Assembly: GCF_022869785.1 (NCBI RefSeq)
Contig: NZ_CP094997.1
Coordinates: forward strand, 4,836,001 to 4,900,000
Reading direction: 5' to 3'
Length of the DNA: 64,000 nucleotides
Origin: Dyadobacter chenwenxiniae
Lineage (GTDB): Bacteria > Bacteroidota > Bacteroidia > Cytophagales > Spirosomataceae
Both the position numbers and the translations under genes were made by a program. The notes below the pieces were generated by a model, which saw nothing but the letters and a program-made list of their open reading frames with translations, ran no database searches and had not been told where the DNA came from. Below, in pieces: positions 25,445 through 34,176 of the stretch; position 1 is the stretch's first letter, and each line of letters starts with the position of its first letter.

Positions 25445-26995
25445 CTATCGTCCTACGCCTGCCGCTGCCTTGGCTTTCGGCAGTTCTTTTCTTGGGATTT
25501 TTTCGTCAAGTTGGGCTGTGTTGTAAACGAAGGTCGCTACCACCACGGCCATTTGTTTTAAATCATCCATCACAAGGCGCTCGTAGGTGTCCGCATTCGT
25601 GTGGTGCGTGCGGGAGCCGTATTCGATTCCGTCCTGGATGAATTGGAATCCAGGCAGTCCGAGCGCGTCGAAACTTTGGTGATCAGTGCCGCCTGTATTT
25701 CTTGATGTGACGGTTGGGTGGTCAATGATGTCGCTAAAAGGGGCGAGCCATTTTTCGAAAATAGCGCGTGGGCCTTCGTTTCCCTGTAAGTAAATTCCGC
25801 GAATGCGGCCTGTGCCGTTATCAATGTTGTAGTAAGCTGATAATTTTTCGTGCGCTGGCATTAGCTTCATTGTCTGCGGGTCGCCAAATGTGTTTTTTAC
25901 ATAATTCCTTGATCCGTGCAGCCCCTGCTCTTCACCCGACCAGAGCGCAATGCGAATTGTTCTTTTGGGTTTCAAACCGGACGCTTGTAATATCCGCACG
26001 GCCTCCAACATCACGGTGCAACCGGCTGCATTGTCAGTGGCTCCAGTTGCGCTATGCCATGAGTCGAGGTGGCCGCCTAGCATTACGATTTCGTCTTTTA
26101 GTTTTGGATCAGTGCCGGGAATTTCTGCGATTACGTTGCCTGTGATAAGTTTTTTGTCGAAGAATGTGGTTTGTGATTCAGCTTCCAATGTTACCGGGAT
26201 GCCGCTTTCGACGAGTCGTGCTACGAGTCCGGCGTGTTCGGGGGCCATTTCGAATGCGGGACCGGCTATGGGTGCATCACCTTTGTAGGATGCGCCGTTG
26301 CTTGTGAAGAACGTGCCGTGTTTTCCTGCTCTCCCTGCCAGTTCCAAACTGATTTCCTGCGCTTTCATTGTGCTGTCGACGCGGCTGCGGAAGCTGCGCA
26401 TGGTGCGCATGCGTTCAGCTTGTTCGGGTGTGAAGTTGCTTTGACCGAATGGCTGCGAATTGGTCATTTTGTCCAGATCCTCTGTCGTGTAACGCACGGC
26501 GTCGGGCTTGAATGTTGGGTCGGTGTCGGCGGGGCCTTTTACCAGAACGATTTTACCCGTCAGCTTTCCGTCTGCATATTTTTTGAGGTCTTCTTCATTC
26601 TGAATGTTCACGACCACCACTTCGCCTTTGATCGGCCCCGAAGTTCCGGAAGTCCAGGCTTTTGGAATGGCTATGAAAGGCATATAATAAGGCTTTGTCA
26701 TCGCCAGATAGCTTTTTTCAACCTGCCAGCCTTTTCCAAATTCACCCCAATCTTCAATGCGTGAATTCTGCAAACCCCATTTTTTTAACTCACTCACCGA
26801 CCATTCGGCTGCTCTTTGGAAGCCGGGGGAATTGGTAAGTCGCGGGCCAGAAACATCTGTAAGTTGGTGGGCGATATCTGCAACTTTGGAGTTTTCCATT
26901 CCTTCCTTGCGGATCTTGGCAATGGCAGTTTGGTCGATTTCCTGTGCAAGCAAAAGCCCAGGACAGAATAGCAATGAATAAAAGATCTTCTTCAT
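25445..26995 (-). CDS. M28 family metallopeptidase, exported
   Basis: A 516-residue exported peptidase of family M28, similar in layout to carboxypeptidase Q-like dipeptidases. The ATG at 26995 gives a good signal peptide (MKKIFYSLLFCPGLLLAQ); a longer frame to 27034 does not. A PA insert domain occupies about 120-220. The two-zinc ligands are visible: His and Asp in GGHLDSWHSATGATDNAAG, the catalytic Glu pair in SGEEQGLHGS, Asp in NIDNGTG and His in RTHHTNADT. It would split dipeptides or peptides in the periplasm. It is 13 bases after the permease gene, so the two are co-transcribed. Confidence 0.9.
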   Translation of the reverse strand: MKKIFYSLLFCPGLLLAQEIDQTAIAKIRKEGMENSKVADIAHQLTDVSGPRLTNSPGFQRAAEWSVSELKKWGLQNSRIEDWGEFGKGWQVEKSYLAMTKPYYMPFIAIPKAWTSGTSGPIKGEVVVVNIQNEEDLKKYADGKLTGKIVLVKGPADTDPTFKPDAVRYTTEDLDKMTNSQPFGQSNFTPEQAERMRTMRSFRSRVDSTMKAQEISLELAGRAGKHGTFFTSNGASYKGDAPIAGPAFEMAPEHAGLVARLVESGIPVTLEAESQTTFFDKKLITGNVIAEIPGTDPKLKDEIVMLGGHLDSWHSATGATDNAAGCTVMLEAVRILQASGLKPKRTIRIALWSGEEQGLHGSRNYVKNTFGDPQTMKLMPAHEKLSAYYNIDNGTGRIRGIYLQGNEGPRAIFEKWLAPFSDIIDHPTVTSRNTGGTDHQSFDALGLPGFQFIQDGIEYGSRTHHTNADTYERLVMDDLKQMAVVVATFVYNTAQLDEKIPRKELPKAKAAAGVGR

Positions 26996-27008
26996 AGGAG
27001 CTGAATTG

Positions 27009-28436
27009 TTATGCTTTGATCTCTTTCTTAGCAACCATATAATAAACAGGAATCCCCAGCAGCACTATAATCAATCCAGGCCAGGTGTATTCCGGCTTAT
27101 AAATAATCAGCAAGACACAGAATGCAATGCCCATTACGATGTAAATAATCGGCAAAAAGGGATATCCAAAAGCTTTGTAAGGCCTGTCAATCTCCGGCCT
27201 TTTTTTCCTAAGAATAAAAATCCCGACGATGGTAAGCATGTAAAACACAACCACCACAAACGAGATCATATCCAGCAGGTTACCATATTTCCCGCTCAAT
27301 GCCCAGAGTGACGCAATGACACATTGAATCCAAAGCCCAAATTCAGGAACAGAATTCTTGTTAAGCTGCCCTACTTTGCTGAAAAACAGACCGTCTTTGG
27401 CCATTGAGTAATAAACCCGCGCGCCTGACATGATCAAGCCGTTGTTACAGCCGAATGTTGAAATCATGATCATCACCGCAATAATGATCGTTCCCGAAGT
27501 GCCGAAAATGACGTGTGAAGCGCTTACTGCAACGCGGTCTTTATCAGCAGCCGCAATTTCCTGCAAAGACAAAACGCCAGTGTACATCACATTGGTCAGC
27601 AAATAAATCACCGTCACAATGATGGTTCCTAATGCAAGGCTGAGTCCAATGTTACGCTGCGGATTCTTGATTTCTCCTGCAATGAAAGTTACATTATTCC
27701 AGGAATCGCTGCTGAAAATAGAGCCGACCATGGATGCGGCAATGGCGCCGAAAGCGGCGATTGTGGTGTAAGAGGCAATGCTTCCGTCAACATTCAGCTT
27801 GTGCATATCCCACATGGTCGCCGAGTCCCAATTAGCAGCCCAAATCTCCGGTTTCATGAAAATTAAACCAAAAACGATCAAGCCTAGCAAGCTTAATAAC
27901 TTGGTGAGCGTGAATGTGGTCTGGATAATTTTGCCGCTGTTGACGCCGCGTGTATTGATGAACGTTAACAGCACAATGACGACAATGGACAGTAACTGGG
28001 CGGGCGTTATTTGTAAAAATCCGAGATCGAGCGCGACAATGTCTTCACTGAATTGAGGCAATAAATAAGCTGTAAATTTGGCAAAAGCCACTGCAACGGC
28101 TGCAATGGTGGCGGTTTGGATTACGGTGAAAAAGCTCCAACCGTAAAGAAAACCCATCAGCGGATTGTAGGCTTCTTTGAGATAAATATACTGGCCACCG
28201 GCTTTGGGAAACATGGCGCTCAGCTCGCCGTAACTTAATGCGGCCGTAAGCGTCATAAAACCGGTGATTAACCAAACGAACATGAGCCAACCCACGCTCC
28301 CGGTGTTACGCGTAATGTCCGCGCTTACAATAAAAATGCCCGATCCGATCATACTGCCGGCAACGAGCATGGTTGCGTCTACGAGACCTAATGTGGGTTT
28401 AAATGCGGTTTTTTCCGGGACGGATTCTACAGACAT
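27009..28436 (-). CDS. APC family amino acid permease (LAT-like)
   Basis: A 475-residue inner membrane transporter of the amino acid-polyamine-organocation superfamily with 12 predicted helices. The helix-1 substrate motif GSMIGSGIFIV (about residue 30-40) and the helix-3 region KAGGQYIYLKEAYNPLMGFLYGW are typical of the L-type amino acid transporter group. It exchanges or imports neutral amino acids. It lies between the M28 and DUF885 peptidases, fitting the uptake of their products, possibly including hydroxyproline or proline; substrate not shown by the sequence. Confidence 0.9.
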   Translation of the reverse strand: MSVESVPEKTAFKPTLGLVDATMLVAGSMIGSGIFIVSADITRNTGSVGWLMFVWLITGFMTLTAALSYGELSAMFPKAGGQYIYLKEAYNPLMGFLYGWSFFTVIQTATIAAVAVAFAKFTAYLLPQFSEDIVALDLGFLQITPAQLLSIVVIVLLTFINTRGVNSGKIIQTTFTLTKLLSLLGLIVFGLIFMKPEIWAANWDSATMWDMHKLNVDGSIASYTTIAAFGAIAASMVGSIFSSDSWNNVTFIAGEIKNPQRNIGLSLALGTIIVTVIYLLTNVMYTGVLSLQEIAAADKDRVAVSASHVIFGTSGTIIIAVMIMISTFGCNNGLIMSGARVYYSMAKDGLFFSKVGQLNKNSVPEFGLWIQCVIASLWALSGKYGNLLDMISFVVVVFYMLTIVGIFILRKKRPEIDRPYKAFGYPFLPIIYIVMGIAFCVLLIIYKPEYTWPGLIIVLLGIPVYYMVAKKEIKA

Positions 28437-28488
28437 ATGAAGAGTTAGGTTTAAACTTGTCAGAAGTTTCGACTCTTAAAGTACGCTT

Positions 28489-30273
28489 TTATTTGAAACT
28501 ATAAAATTTCCACTTTGTTTTAAAATCACGTGTTACCGGCTGATTGATCAATGTGGCCCTTACCATTTCAATGGGCATATTGTTTTCTTTCATGATGGCA
28601 TCGTGAAAATCTTTGTATGTCATTTTTCCGCTGTCAACCAGTTCATTTTTCAGGCTTAGAATCTGCAAGCCGCCGATGTGGTAAGCCACCTGATAAAGCG
28701 GACTGTAACTGCCTTCGAACGAGCGGCGCACTTCGCCTTCCGCGTTAGCGCGTTCGTGACCAACTCTATCTACCAAAAAATCAATGCATTGTTGCGGGCC
28801 CCATTTGCCTAAATGATAGTTAAGCGAAAAAATGATCCGCGCGCAACGGTGCATTCGCCAGAATAACATGCCGATCCGCTCCTCGGGTGTTTTGGCAAAG
28901 CCTTTGTCATACAGCAGCAATTCCCAGTAAAGCGACCAGCCTTCCGTCCAAAACGGCGTCCTAAATTCGCTCCGGTAGGCCTTGTAACGGCTATTCATAT
29001 AATATTGCAAATGATGCCCGGGCACAAGCTCGTGATGAACCGTCGCCCGTGAGAAATAAGGATTGTTTCCGCGCATGCTCATGAGCTTGTCCTCATGCTG
29101 CATCGTGTTGGTCGGGTAGGAAATGATAATGTCGCGGCCGCCGAGGAAGAATGGATTAATGAGCTGACGTTCAGGCGTCATCATTTGCATTCCCCAGGTT
29201 TCGTCGGCGATTTCGGGATAATCGATCAGGTTGTTGGCGGTGATAAAATTCTTAGCGTCATCGTAAAGTTTCAGGATCAGTTCGGGCTGGGTTCCTGCTT
29301 TTACATAACTGTTTTTAACCTTTTCCTGCGCCTTTTGCCAATCATTTCCAAAGCCCATTTCCTGCGAAGCTTTCAGCAATTCCTTATCGCACCACGCGAA
29401 TTCTTTGTTGGCCAAATCAATCAGTTCATCCGGCGTATAACTGATCATTTCTGCGTCCAGCTGCCTGATCAGCTCATCACGGCCTATGGGAACGCCTTTG
29501 ATTCCGCTGTTGTCGTCTTTCTGGGTTGTGGTCAGCTTGCCTTTGCTTTTGATGGTTTTGGCATAAGCAGTTAATGCGCTGTCTAATGCTTCGTATGGCT
29601 CCGGAACCCACCAGGAGAATTGCGGATCATAGCCTTTGTAAAATTCATAAGTGCTTTTTAGTCTGGACTTCAAGCCGCTTACTGCTTCTTCACCGCGTTC
29701 TGCGAGCGGCATTTCAATGCTTTCTATTTTTTTGAAAGCATCCGAGGCGGTTTTTACTTCTTTTAAAATATCATTCAATTGTCCCGCAACTGCTTGTCCG
29801 TCAACCGTTGCACCGCGGCGGCGGCCTTTTTCCAGAGCATATATTTTGTCGGCAAAAGGGAAATGTGCCTTTACAACATTGTATTCTTTTTCTTCTTTGG
29901 TCAATGTTAGTAAATCGTCCTCGATGCTTCTTTTGAGCAAAATATAATCCACCTTTCCATAAATGCTCATGGCATTGAAATCCACCTTCGCCAGTCTTTC
30001 CAAATAATTTTGATCCACTTCCCGCAGTCGCTTTCGCTGCTCGGGAGAATTCAGAACACTGCTGGGCGCTCCAAAACCGCCTCTTCCACGTTCCATAGGC
30101 GAATAAAACGAGCGGATCGCGCGCGTGTCCTGACCATATTGAATGATCAGTCCGGCTGTTTCGCTGGTTTGTTCGTAAAGGTTGAATTTGTTTTGGGCAA
30201 AAGCTTTGGGAAGAAACGTGGTGCTTATCAGGAAAATAAGGCACAAGAAAATTCTGTGGTTGAAAATTTTCAT
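28489..30273 (-). CDS. DUF885 family protein, probable metallopeptidase
   Basis: A 594-residue exported protein of the DUF885 family (signal FLCLIFLISTTFLPKAFAQ). The zinc-site motif HHELVPGHHLQYY lies in the second half, followed by FWTEGWSLYWE, and both are characteristic of this peptidase-like family; members are often annotated as dipeptidases or carboxypeptidases without direct proof. It starts 41 bases below a terminator for the hydroxyproline operon, so the DUF885-permease-M28 set may form its own transcript or receive read-through. The position argues for peptide breakdown. Confidence 0.85.
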   Translation of the reverse strand: MKIFNHRIFLCLIFLISTTFLPKAFAQNKFNLYEQTSETAGLIIQYGQDTRAIRSFYSPMERGRGGFGAPSSVLNSPEQRKRLREVDQNYLERLAKVDFNAMSIYGKVDYILLKRSIEDDLLTLTKEEKEYNVVKAHFPFADKIYALEKGRRRGATVDGQAVAGQLNDILKEVKTASDAFKKIESIEMPLAERGEEAVSGLKSRLKSTYEFYKGYDPQFSWWVPEPYEALDSALTAYAKTIKSKGKLTTTQKDDNSGIKGVPIGRDELIRQLDAEMISYTPDELIDLANKEFAWCDKELLKASQEMGFGNDWQKAQEKVKNSYVKAGTQPELILKLYDDAKNFITANNLIDYPEIADETWGMQMMTPERQLINPFFLGGRDIIISYPTNTMQHEDKLMSMRGNNPYFSRATVHHELVPGHHLQYYMNSRYKAYRSEFRTPFWTEGWSLYWELLLYDKGFAKTPEERIGMLFWRMHRCARIIFSLNYHLGKWGPQQCIDFLVDRVGHERANAEGEVRRSFEGSYSPLYQVAYHIGGLQILSLKNELVDSGKMTYKDFHDAIMKENNMPIEMVRATLINQPVTRDFKTKWKFYSFK

Positions 30274-30307
30274 CCAGGTCTGATTAAGGTTTAGAAAAGC
30301 TATTCAA

Positions 30308-30333
30308 ACAAAAAACCCGGATCATTCCGGGTT
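30308..30333 (-). terminator. Terminator after the D-amino acid dehydrogenase gene
   Basis: Perfect 8-bp stem aacccgga / tccgggtt (30314-30321 with 30326-30333) and a T-run read on the - strand (A-run at 30310-30315). The stem overlaps the stop codon of the FAD oxidoreductase gene. It should end or weaken transcription of the hydroxyproline enzymes before the peptidase genes. Confidence 0.8.
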
Positions 30334-31594
30334 AATTATATCTTTCAGGATTGTAAAGTTTGATATCCGCCGACAATCCAGACTTGTTGGCGAGCTCCGC
30401 CACCATCTTGCCCGTAGCAGGTCCGAGGCTGATGCCCATCATGCCGTGGCCGCCCGCGACGATCAGGTTTTTAAGTTTTTTGCTGTAGCCCAGATACGGC
30501 AAGCCATCTGGCGAGCACGGACGGAAACCATACCAAATTCGCTCTTTGGCTGGAACCGCCACATTCAGTTCGGGATAATATTGCGGGATGGAGTTCACAA
30601 TGCCTTCCACGCGGTTCATATTAATGTTGTCGTTCACAGCTGCTAGCTCCATCGTGCCGCCGAATCGGACTTGTCCGTTCATTGGCGTAACTGCAACGCG
30701 GGCTTCGATTAGCAATGCGGGATGCTCGATTTTGTGCTCTGAATTAGGCTCCATGAATGAGTAACCTTTTCCAGGCATCACAGGAATGGATAATCCGGCC
30801 AGTTTCGAAAGCTCGGGAAGCCAAGTTCCGCCGGTCATAATGACGAGGTCGCCTTCAATGGTTTTGTTTTCAGTTTGAACGCCTTTTATTTCACCATTTT
30901 TTATATCAAAACCTTTCACCTTCGCATTTAAAACCAGTTCAGCGCCTTTTGATTTAATGTATTTCAAAAGTTGCGTAAACAATGCAGTTGGATACAAATG
31001 GGCGTCGCAATGATAATGCACTGCGCCTATCACGTCCAGCTTAATGTTGGGTTCAATGGCCTGAACTTGCTCCTTAGTTAGCATTTCAATGTCCAAACCC
31101 AGTTTCTGACCGTCTTTGGCAACGTGGATTTCTTCTTCTCCGGCTTTCTCCGTTTTGTAAAGCATGAGAATGCCCTTTTCCTCCAGACCAAAATCGAAGC
31201 CTTCTTCTTTGGCCAGATCTTCATAAAGTTGCTTGCTAAGCAAATGATAATCACGCAGATAAGGCGCTGCACGCTCCACATTCGCAGGCGTGGCGCTTTT
31301 CATGAATTTTAAACCCCAGGAAACCAGTCCCCAGTCCAAAGAAGGTTTTACATAAAATGGGCTTCGGCTATCGAACATCCATTTGATGCCTTTGGAAATC
31401 ATACCGGGAGCCGCCAGCGGAATAAAATGACTTGGAACGATCATTCCAGCATTGCCCTGCGAGCAATTGTCCGACAAATCGCCCTTGTCAATCAACGTCA
31501 CTTGCCATCCGCTTTTGAGCAAATAATAAGCCGATGTCAACCCCATAATCCCGCCGCCAATGATGGTGGCTTTTCCCTTGTTCGTCACGTTCAT
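30332..31594 (-). CDS. D-amino acid / D-hydroxyproline dehydrogenase (DadA-like)
   Basis: A 420-residue FAD-dependent oxidoreductase of the DAO/DadA family. The dinucleotide site IIGGGIMGLTSAYYL is at residues 11-25, and the C-terminal FAD loop GGHGMMGISLGPATGKMVAEL is also present. In this operon it most likely oxidises cis-4-hydroxy-D-proline, the product of the neighbouring epimerase, to the pyrroline carboxylate, passing electrons to the respiratory chain. DadA proteins also act on D-alanine, so the assignment rests on context. It starts 15 bases after the epimerase gene. Confidence 0.87.
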   Translation of the reverse strand: MNVTNKGKATIIGGGIMGLTSAYYLLKSGWQVTLIDKGDLSDNCSQGNAGMIVPSHFIPLAAPGMISKGIKWMFDSRSPFYVKPSLDWGLVSWGLKFMKSATPANVERAAPYLRDYHLLSKQLYEDLAKEEGFDFGLEEKGILMLYKTEKAGEEEIHVAKDGQKLGLDIEMLTKEQVQAIEPNIKLDVIGAVHYHCDAHLYPTALFTQLLKYIKSKGAELVLNAKVKGFDIKNGEIKGVQTENKTIEGDLVIMTGGTWLPELSKLAGLSIPVMPGKGYSFMEPNSEHKIEHPALLIEARVAVTPMNGQVRFGGTMELAAVNDNINMNRVEGIVNSIPQYYPELNVAVPAKERIWYGFRPCSPDGLPYLGYSKKLKNLIVAGGHGMMGISLGPATGKMVAELANKSGLSADIKLYNPERYN

Positions 31595-31609
31595 ATTTGT
31601 AAAAACTCC

Positions 31610-32611
31610 CTAAATCACTTGAAATCCAAATGCGTATGGATCTTCCTCGTCGTCGATAATGATTGTATTATAACCCGTCACCACAGCCCAGCCTTCGATG
31701 CCTGGAATGATGGCGGGCTTATCTCCTATCGTCACTTCGCCCTCAACGGTTCCCGTGAATTTGGAGCCGATAATGCTTTCGTGAATGAACTGATCGCCTT
31801 TTTTGAGCTTTCCTTTGGCATGCCATTGCGCCATCCGGGCCGAAGTTCCGGTTCCGCAGGGGGAACGGTCAATGGCCTTATCTCCGTAGAAAACAGCATT
31901 GCGGGCAGTTGAAGTTTTATCTAAAACCGCACCGGCCCAAAGGAAATGGCTTAATCCGTTGATATGTTCGTTTTCAGGATGGACGAACTTGTATTTCTCA
32001 TTCATCCGCTTGCGGCAAACACGGCTCCAACTGATCAGCTGATCGGCCGTGTAATGTTCGATTCCTTTGAAGTTTTCCTGCGGATCGACGATTGCGTAAA
32101 AGTTGCCGCCATAGGAAACATCCACCTTCAATGTGCCCAGTTCAGGACACTCCACTTCGAGGTTTTCGGCTGCCAAGAATGATTTTATATTGATCAGTTT
32201 AACAGATTTCACCCTTTTGCCTTCCTGCACATATTCTACCAAAACCAATCCGGCAGGCGTTTCTAGGCGCAGTTTTCCAGGAATTTTCGGGGTTACCAAA
32301 CCTTCCTGAATCGCTATGGTGACAGTTCCAATGGTTCCGTGCCCGCACATCGGGAGGCAGCCGCTGGTTTCAATGTAGAGCACGCCAATGTCATTTGCGG
32401 GATCGACGGGCGGATATAAAATGCTTCCGCTCATCATGTCGTGGCCGCGCGGCTCGAACATTAATCCTTTTCTGATCCAGTCAAATTCTTTCAAAAAGTG
32501 AAGCCTGCGCTCCATCATGCTATTGCCCTGCAAAAGCGGGCCGCCACCGGCCACCACACGAACGGGATTCCCGCAAGTGTGTGCGTCGATGCAGAAAAAT
32601 GTTTTTCTCAT
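31610..32611 (-). CDS. 4-hydroxyproline 2-epimerase (proline racemase family)
   Basis: A 333-residue proline racemase superfamily enzyme. Both catalytic cysteines are present, Cys89 in LPMCGHGTIG and Cys252 in DRSPCGTGTSA; members with Thr or Ser at the first site are dehydratases instead. Together with its neighbours this fits epimerisation of trans-4-hydroxy-L-proline to cis-4-hydroxy-D-proline. Its ATG shares one base with the stop of the aldehyde dehydrogenase gene (TAATG), so translation is coupled. Confidence 0.9.
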   Translation of the reverse strand: MRKTFFCIDAHTCGNPVRVVAGGGPLLQGNSMMERRLHFLKEFDWIRKGLMFEPRGHDMMSGSILYPPVDPANDIGVLYIETSGCLPMCGHGTIGTVTIAIQEGLVTPKIPGKLRLETPAGLVLVEYVQEGKRVKSVKLINIKSFLAAENLEVECPELGTLKVDVSYGGNFYAIVDPQENFKGIEHYTADQLISWSRVCRKRMNEKYKFVHPENEHINGLSHFLWAGAVLDKTSTARNAVFYGDKAIDRSPCGTGTSARMAQWHAKGKLKKGDQFIHESIIGSKFTGTVEGEVTIGDKPAIIPGIEGWAVVTGYNTIIIDDEEDPYAFGFQVI

Positions 32612-34086
32612 TACAAAGCTTCCTTCGTTAGCTCGTTATTAACCGTCCGCCAGATGCCGAGCGGATTGGCATTTTTCAATTCTTCTGGTAAAAATTCATC
32701 CGGCCAGTTCTGCAAGCTCATCGGCCGCACAAAACGCTTGATGGCGTCTGAACCAACCGAAGTAAATTGGACGTTGCTCGACGATGGGAATGGCCCGCCG
32801 TGGTGCATGGATTTGCAAACTTCAACACCCGTCGGGAAGTTGTTAAACAGGATCCGGCCACATTTGTCGGTTACCAATCCGATCAGCTCATCATTGGCAG
32901 CAAGGTCTTCGTTCGTTGCCAATAATGTGGCTGTTAATTGTCCGTGCAGCTTTCCGCCCACAGAAATCACTTCGTCTATGTTTTCACATTTAATGATCAA
33001 TGCAAAAGGACCGAACACTTCCTCCTGCAAAGCGTCGTTGCTCAGGAATGTTTGCGCATGAACCGTGGCAACCGTCGCGCCGCCTTGTCCTTCCAAAACT
33101 TCCGTTTCAGTGACTGCAAGGATTTCAACGCCGGGTTGCGTGGTTAACTTTTTGCGTCCTTTTTCATAGCTTTCTGCAATGCCTGCATGAAGCATATGTG
33201 AAGGGGCAATTTTTATAATTTCTTCCTCTAATGCATTTTCAAATGTTTCCAATGCAGGACTTTCAATGGCGATGATGATGCCGGGATTGGTGCAGAATTG
33301 CCCTACGCCCAATGTTAGCGAGCCAGCATATTGCTTTGCCAATTCAGCAGCAGAAGCTTCTAATTTATTTGGCAATAAAAAAACAGGGTTAACACTACCC
33401 ATTTCGGCAAAAACAGGAATTGGCTCGGGCCTTTTTGCTGAAATCTCGGCCAATGCAGTCCCAGCGCGGTAAGAACCTGTAAAACCAACCGCCTTAATGA
33501 TCGGGTGGCTTACCAGGAACTGCGACTCTTCATTGGTTTCAAAATAAACATGTGAAAAAGTGCCTTCCGGGAAATTGCTTTTAGCAACCGCGCGACTGAT
33601 GGCGTCGGCCATAATCTGAGAAGTTTCGGGATGTCCCGGATGCGCTTTCACCACAACCGGACAACCGGCCGCAATGGCGCTGGTTGTGTCGCCGCCAGCT
33701 GTTGAAAATGCGAATGGAAAATTACTCGCACCAAACACGGCAACGGGTCCCAACGGAATGCTCGTTTTGCGAATATCCGGCTTAGGAGGCGTTCTTTCGG
33801 CGTTTGCTGTGTCAATGCTGGCATCCAGCGGGGCGCCCTTTTCCAATGCTTCTGCATAACTTCTCCATTGGAAAATCGTCCGTGCTTTTTCGCCGGTTAA
33901 GCGTGCTTCGGGCAGGTTGGATTCCGCTTTGGCTGTTGCAACGAGTTCAGGACCAATGGCTTCGATCTCGTCCGCAATAGTCCGCATGAGCGCAACACGC
34001 TTTTGAATTGAATATTTTTTCATGATCACAAAAGCCTCGAGAGACTTTTGCAATATGGCTTCCAGTTGTTCTTTTGAAGTTGTCAT
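32611..34086 (-). CDS. Alpha-ketoglutaric semialdehyde (2,5-dioxovalerate) dehydrogenase
   Basis: A 491-residue NAD(P)-dependent aldehyde dehydrogenase of the KGSADH group. The catalytic Cys is in VGQFCTNPG and the general base Glu in FAEMGSVNP; the cofactor region VFGASNFPFAFSTAGGD and the C-terminal GGPFPSS motif are typical of this group. In hydroxyproline degradation it oxidises alpha-ketoglutarate semialdehyde to 2-oxoglutarate, which enters the TCA cycle. It is the second gene of the operon, 90 bases after the DapA-like gene. Confidence 0.9.
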   Translation of the reverse strand: MTTSKEQLEAILQKSLEAFVIMKKYSIQKRVALMRTIADEIEAIGPELVATAKAESNLPEARLTGEKARTIFQWRSYAEALEKGAPLDASIDTANAERTPPKPDIRKTSIPLGPVAVFGASNFPFAFSTAGGDTTSAIAAGCPVVVKAHPGHPETSQIMADAISRAVAKSNFPEGTFSHVYFETNEESQFLVSHPIIKAVGFTGSYRAGTALAEISAKRPEPIPVFAEMGSVNPVFLLPNKLEASAAELAKQYAGSLTLGVGQFCTNPGIIIAIESPALETFENALEEEIIKIAPSHMLHAGIAESYEKGRKKLTTQPGVEILAVTETEVLEGQGGATVATVHAQTFLSNDALQEEVFGPFALIIKCENIDEVISVGGKLHGQLTATLLATNEDLAANDELIGLVTDKCGRILFNNFPTGVEVCKSMHHGGPFPSSSNVQFTSVGSDAIKRFVRPMSLQNWPDEFLPEELKNANPLGIWRTVNNELTKEAL

Positions 34087-34132
34087 GGTTGGTTAGGATA
34101 ATTTCTGTTTGTAAAAGTCGCGAATAGAATGC

Positions 34133-34161
34133 TAATCCAGCTTTAAAGTAAAGCCGGATTA
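34133..34161 (-). promoter_or_regulatory. Intercistronic hairpin between DapA-like and ALDH genes
   Basis: Inverted repeat with 13-nt arms (taatccagcttta at 34133-34145; complement with one mismatch at 34149-34161) and a 3-nt loop, in the 90-base gap of the operon. There is no T-run, so it may stabilise or process the mRNA instead of ending it. Function is not known. Confidence 0.5.
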
Positions 34162-34176
34162 CGTCATGCGACAATG

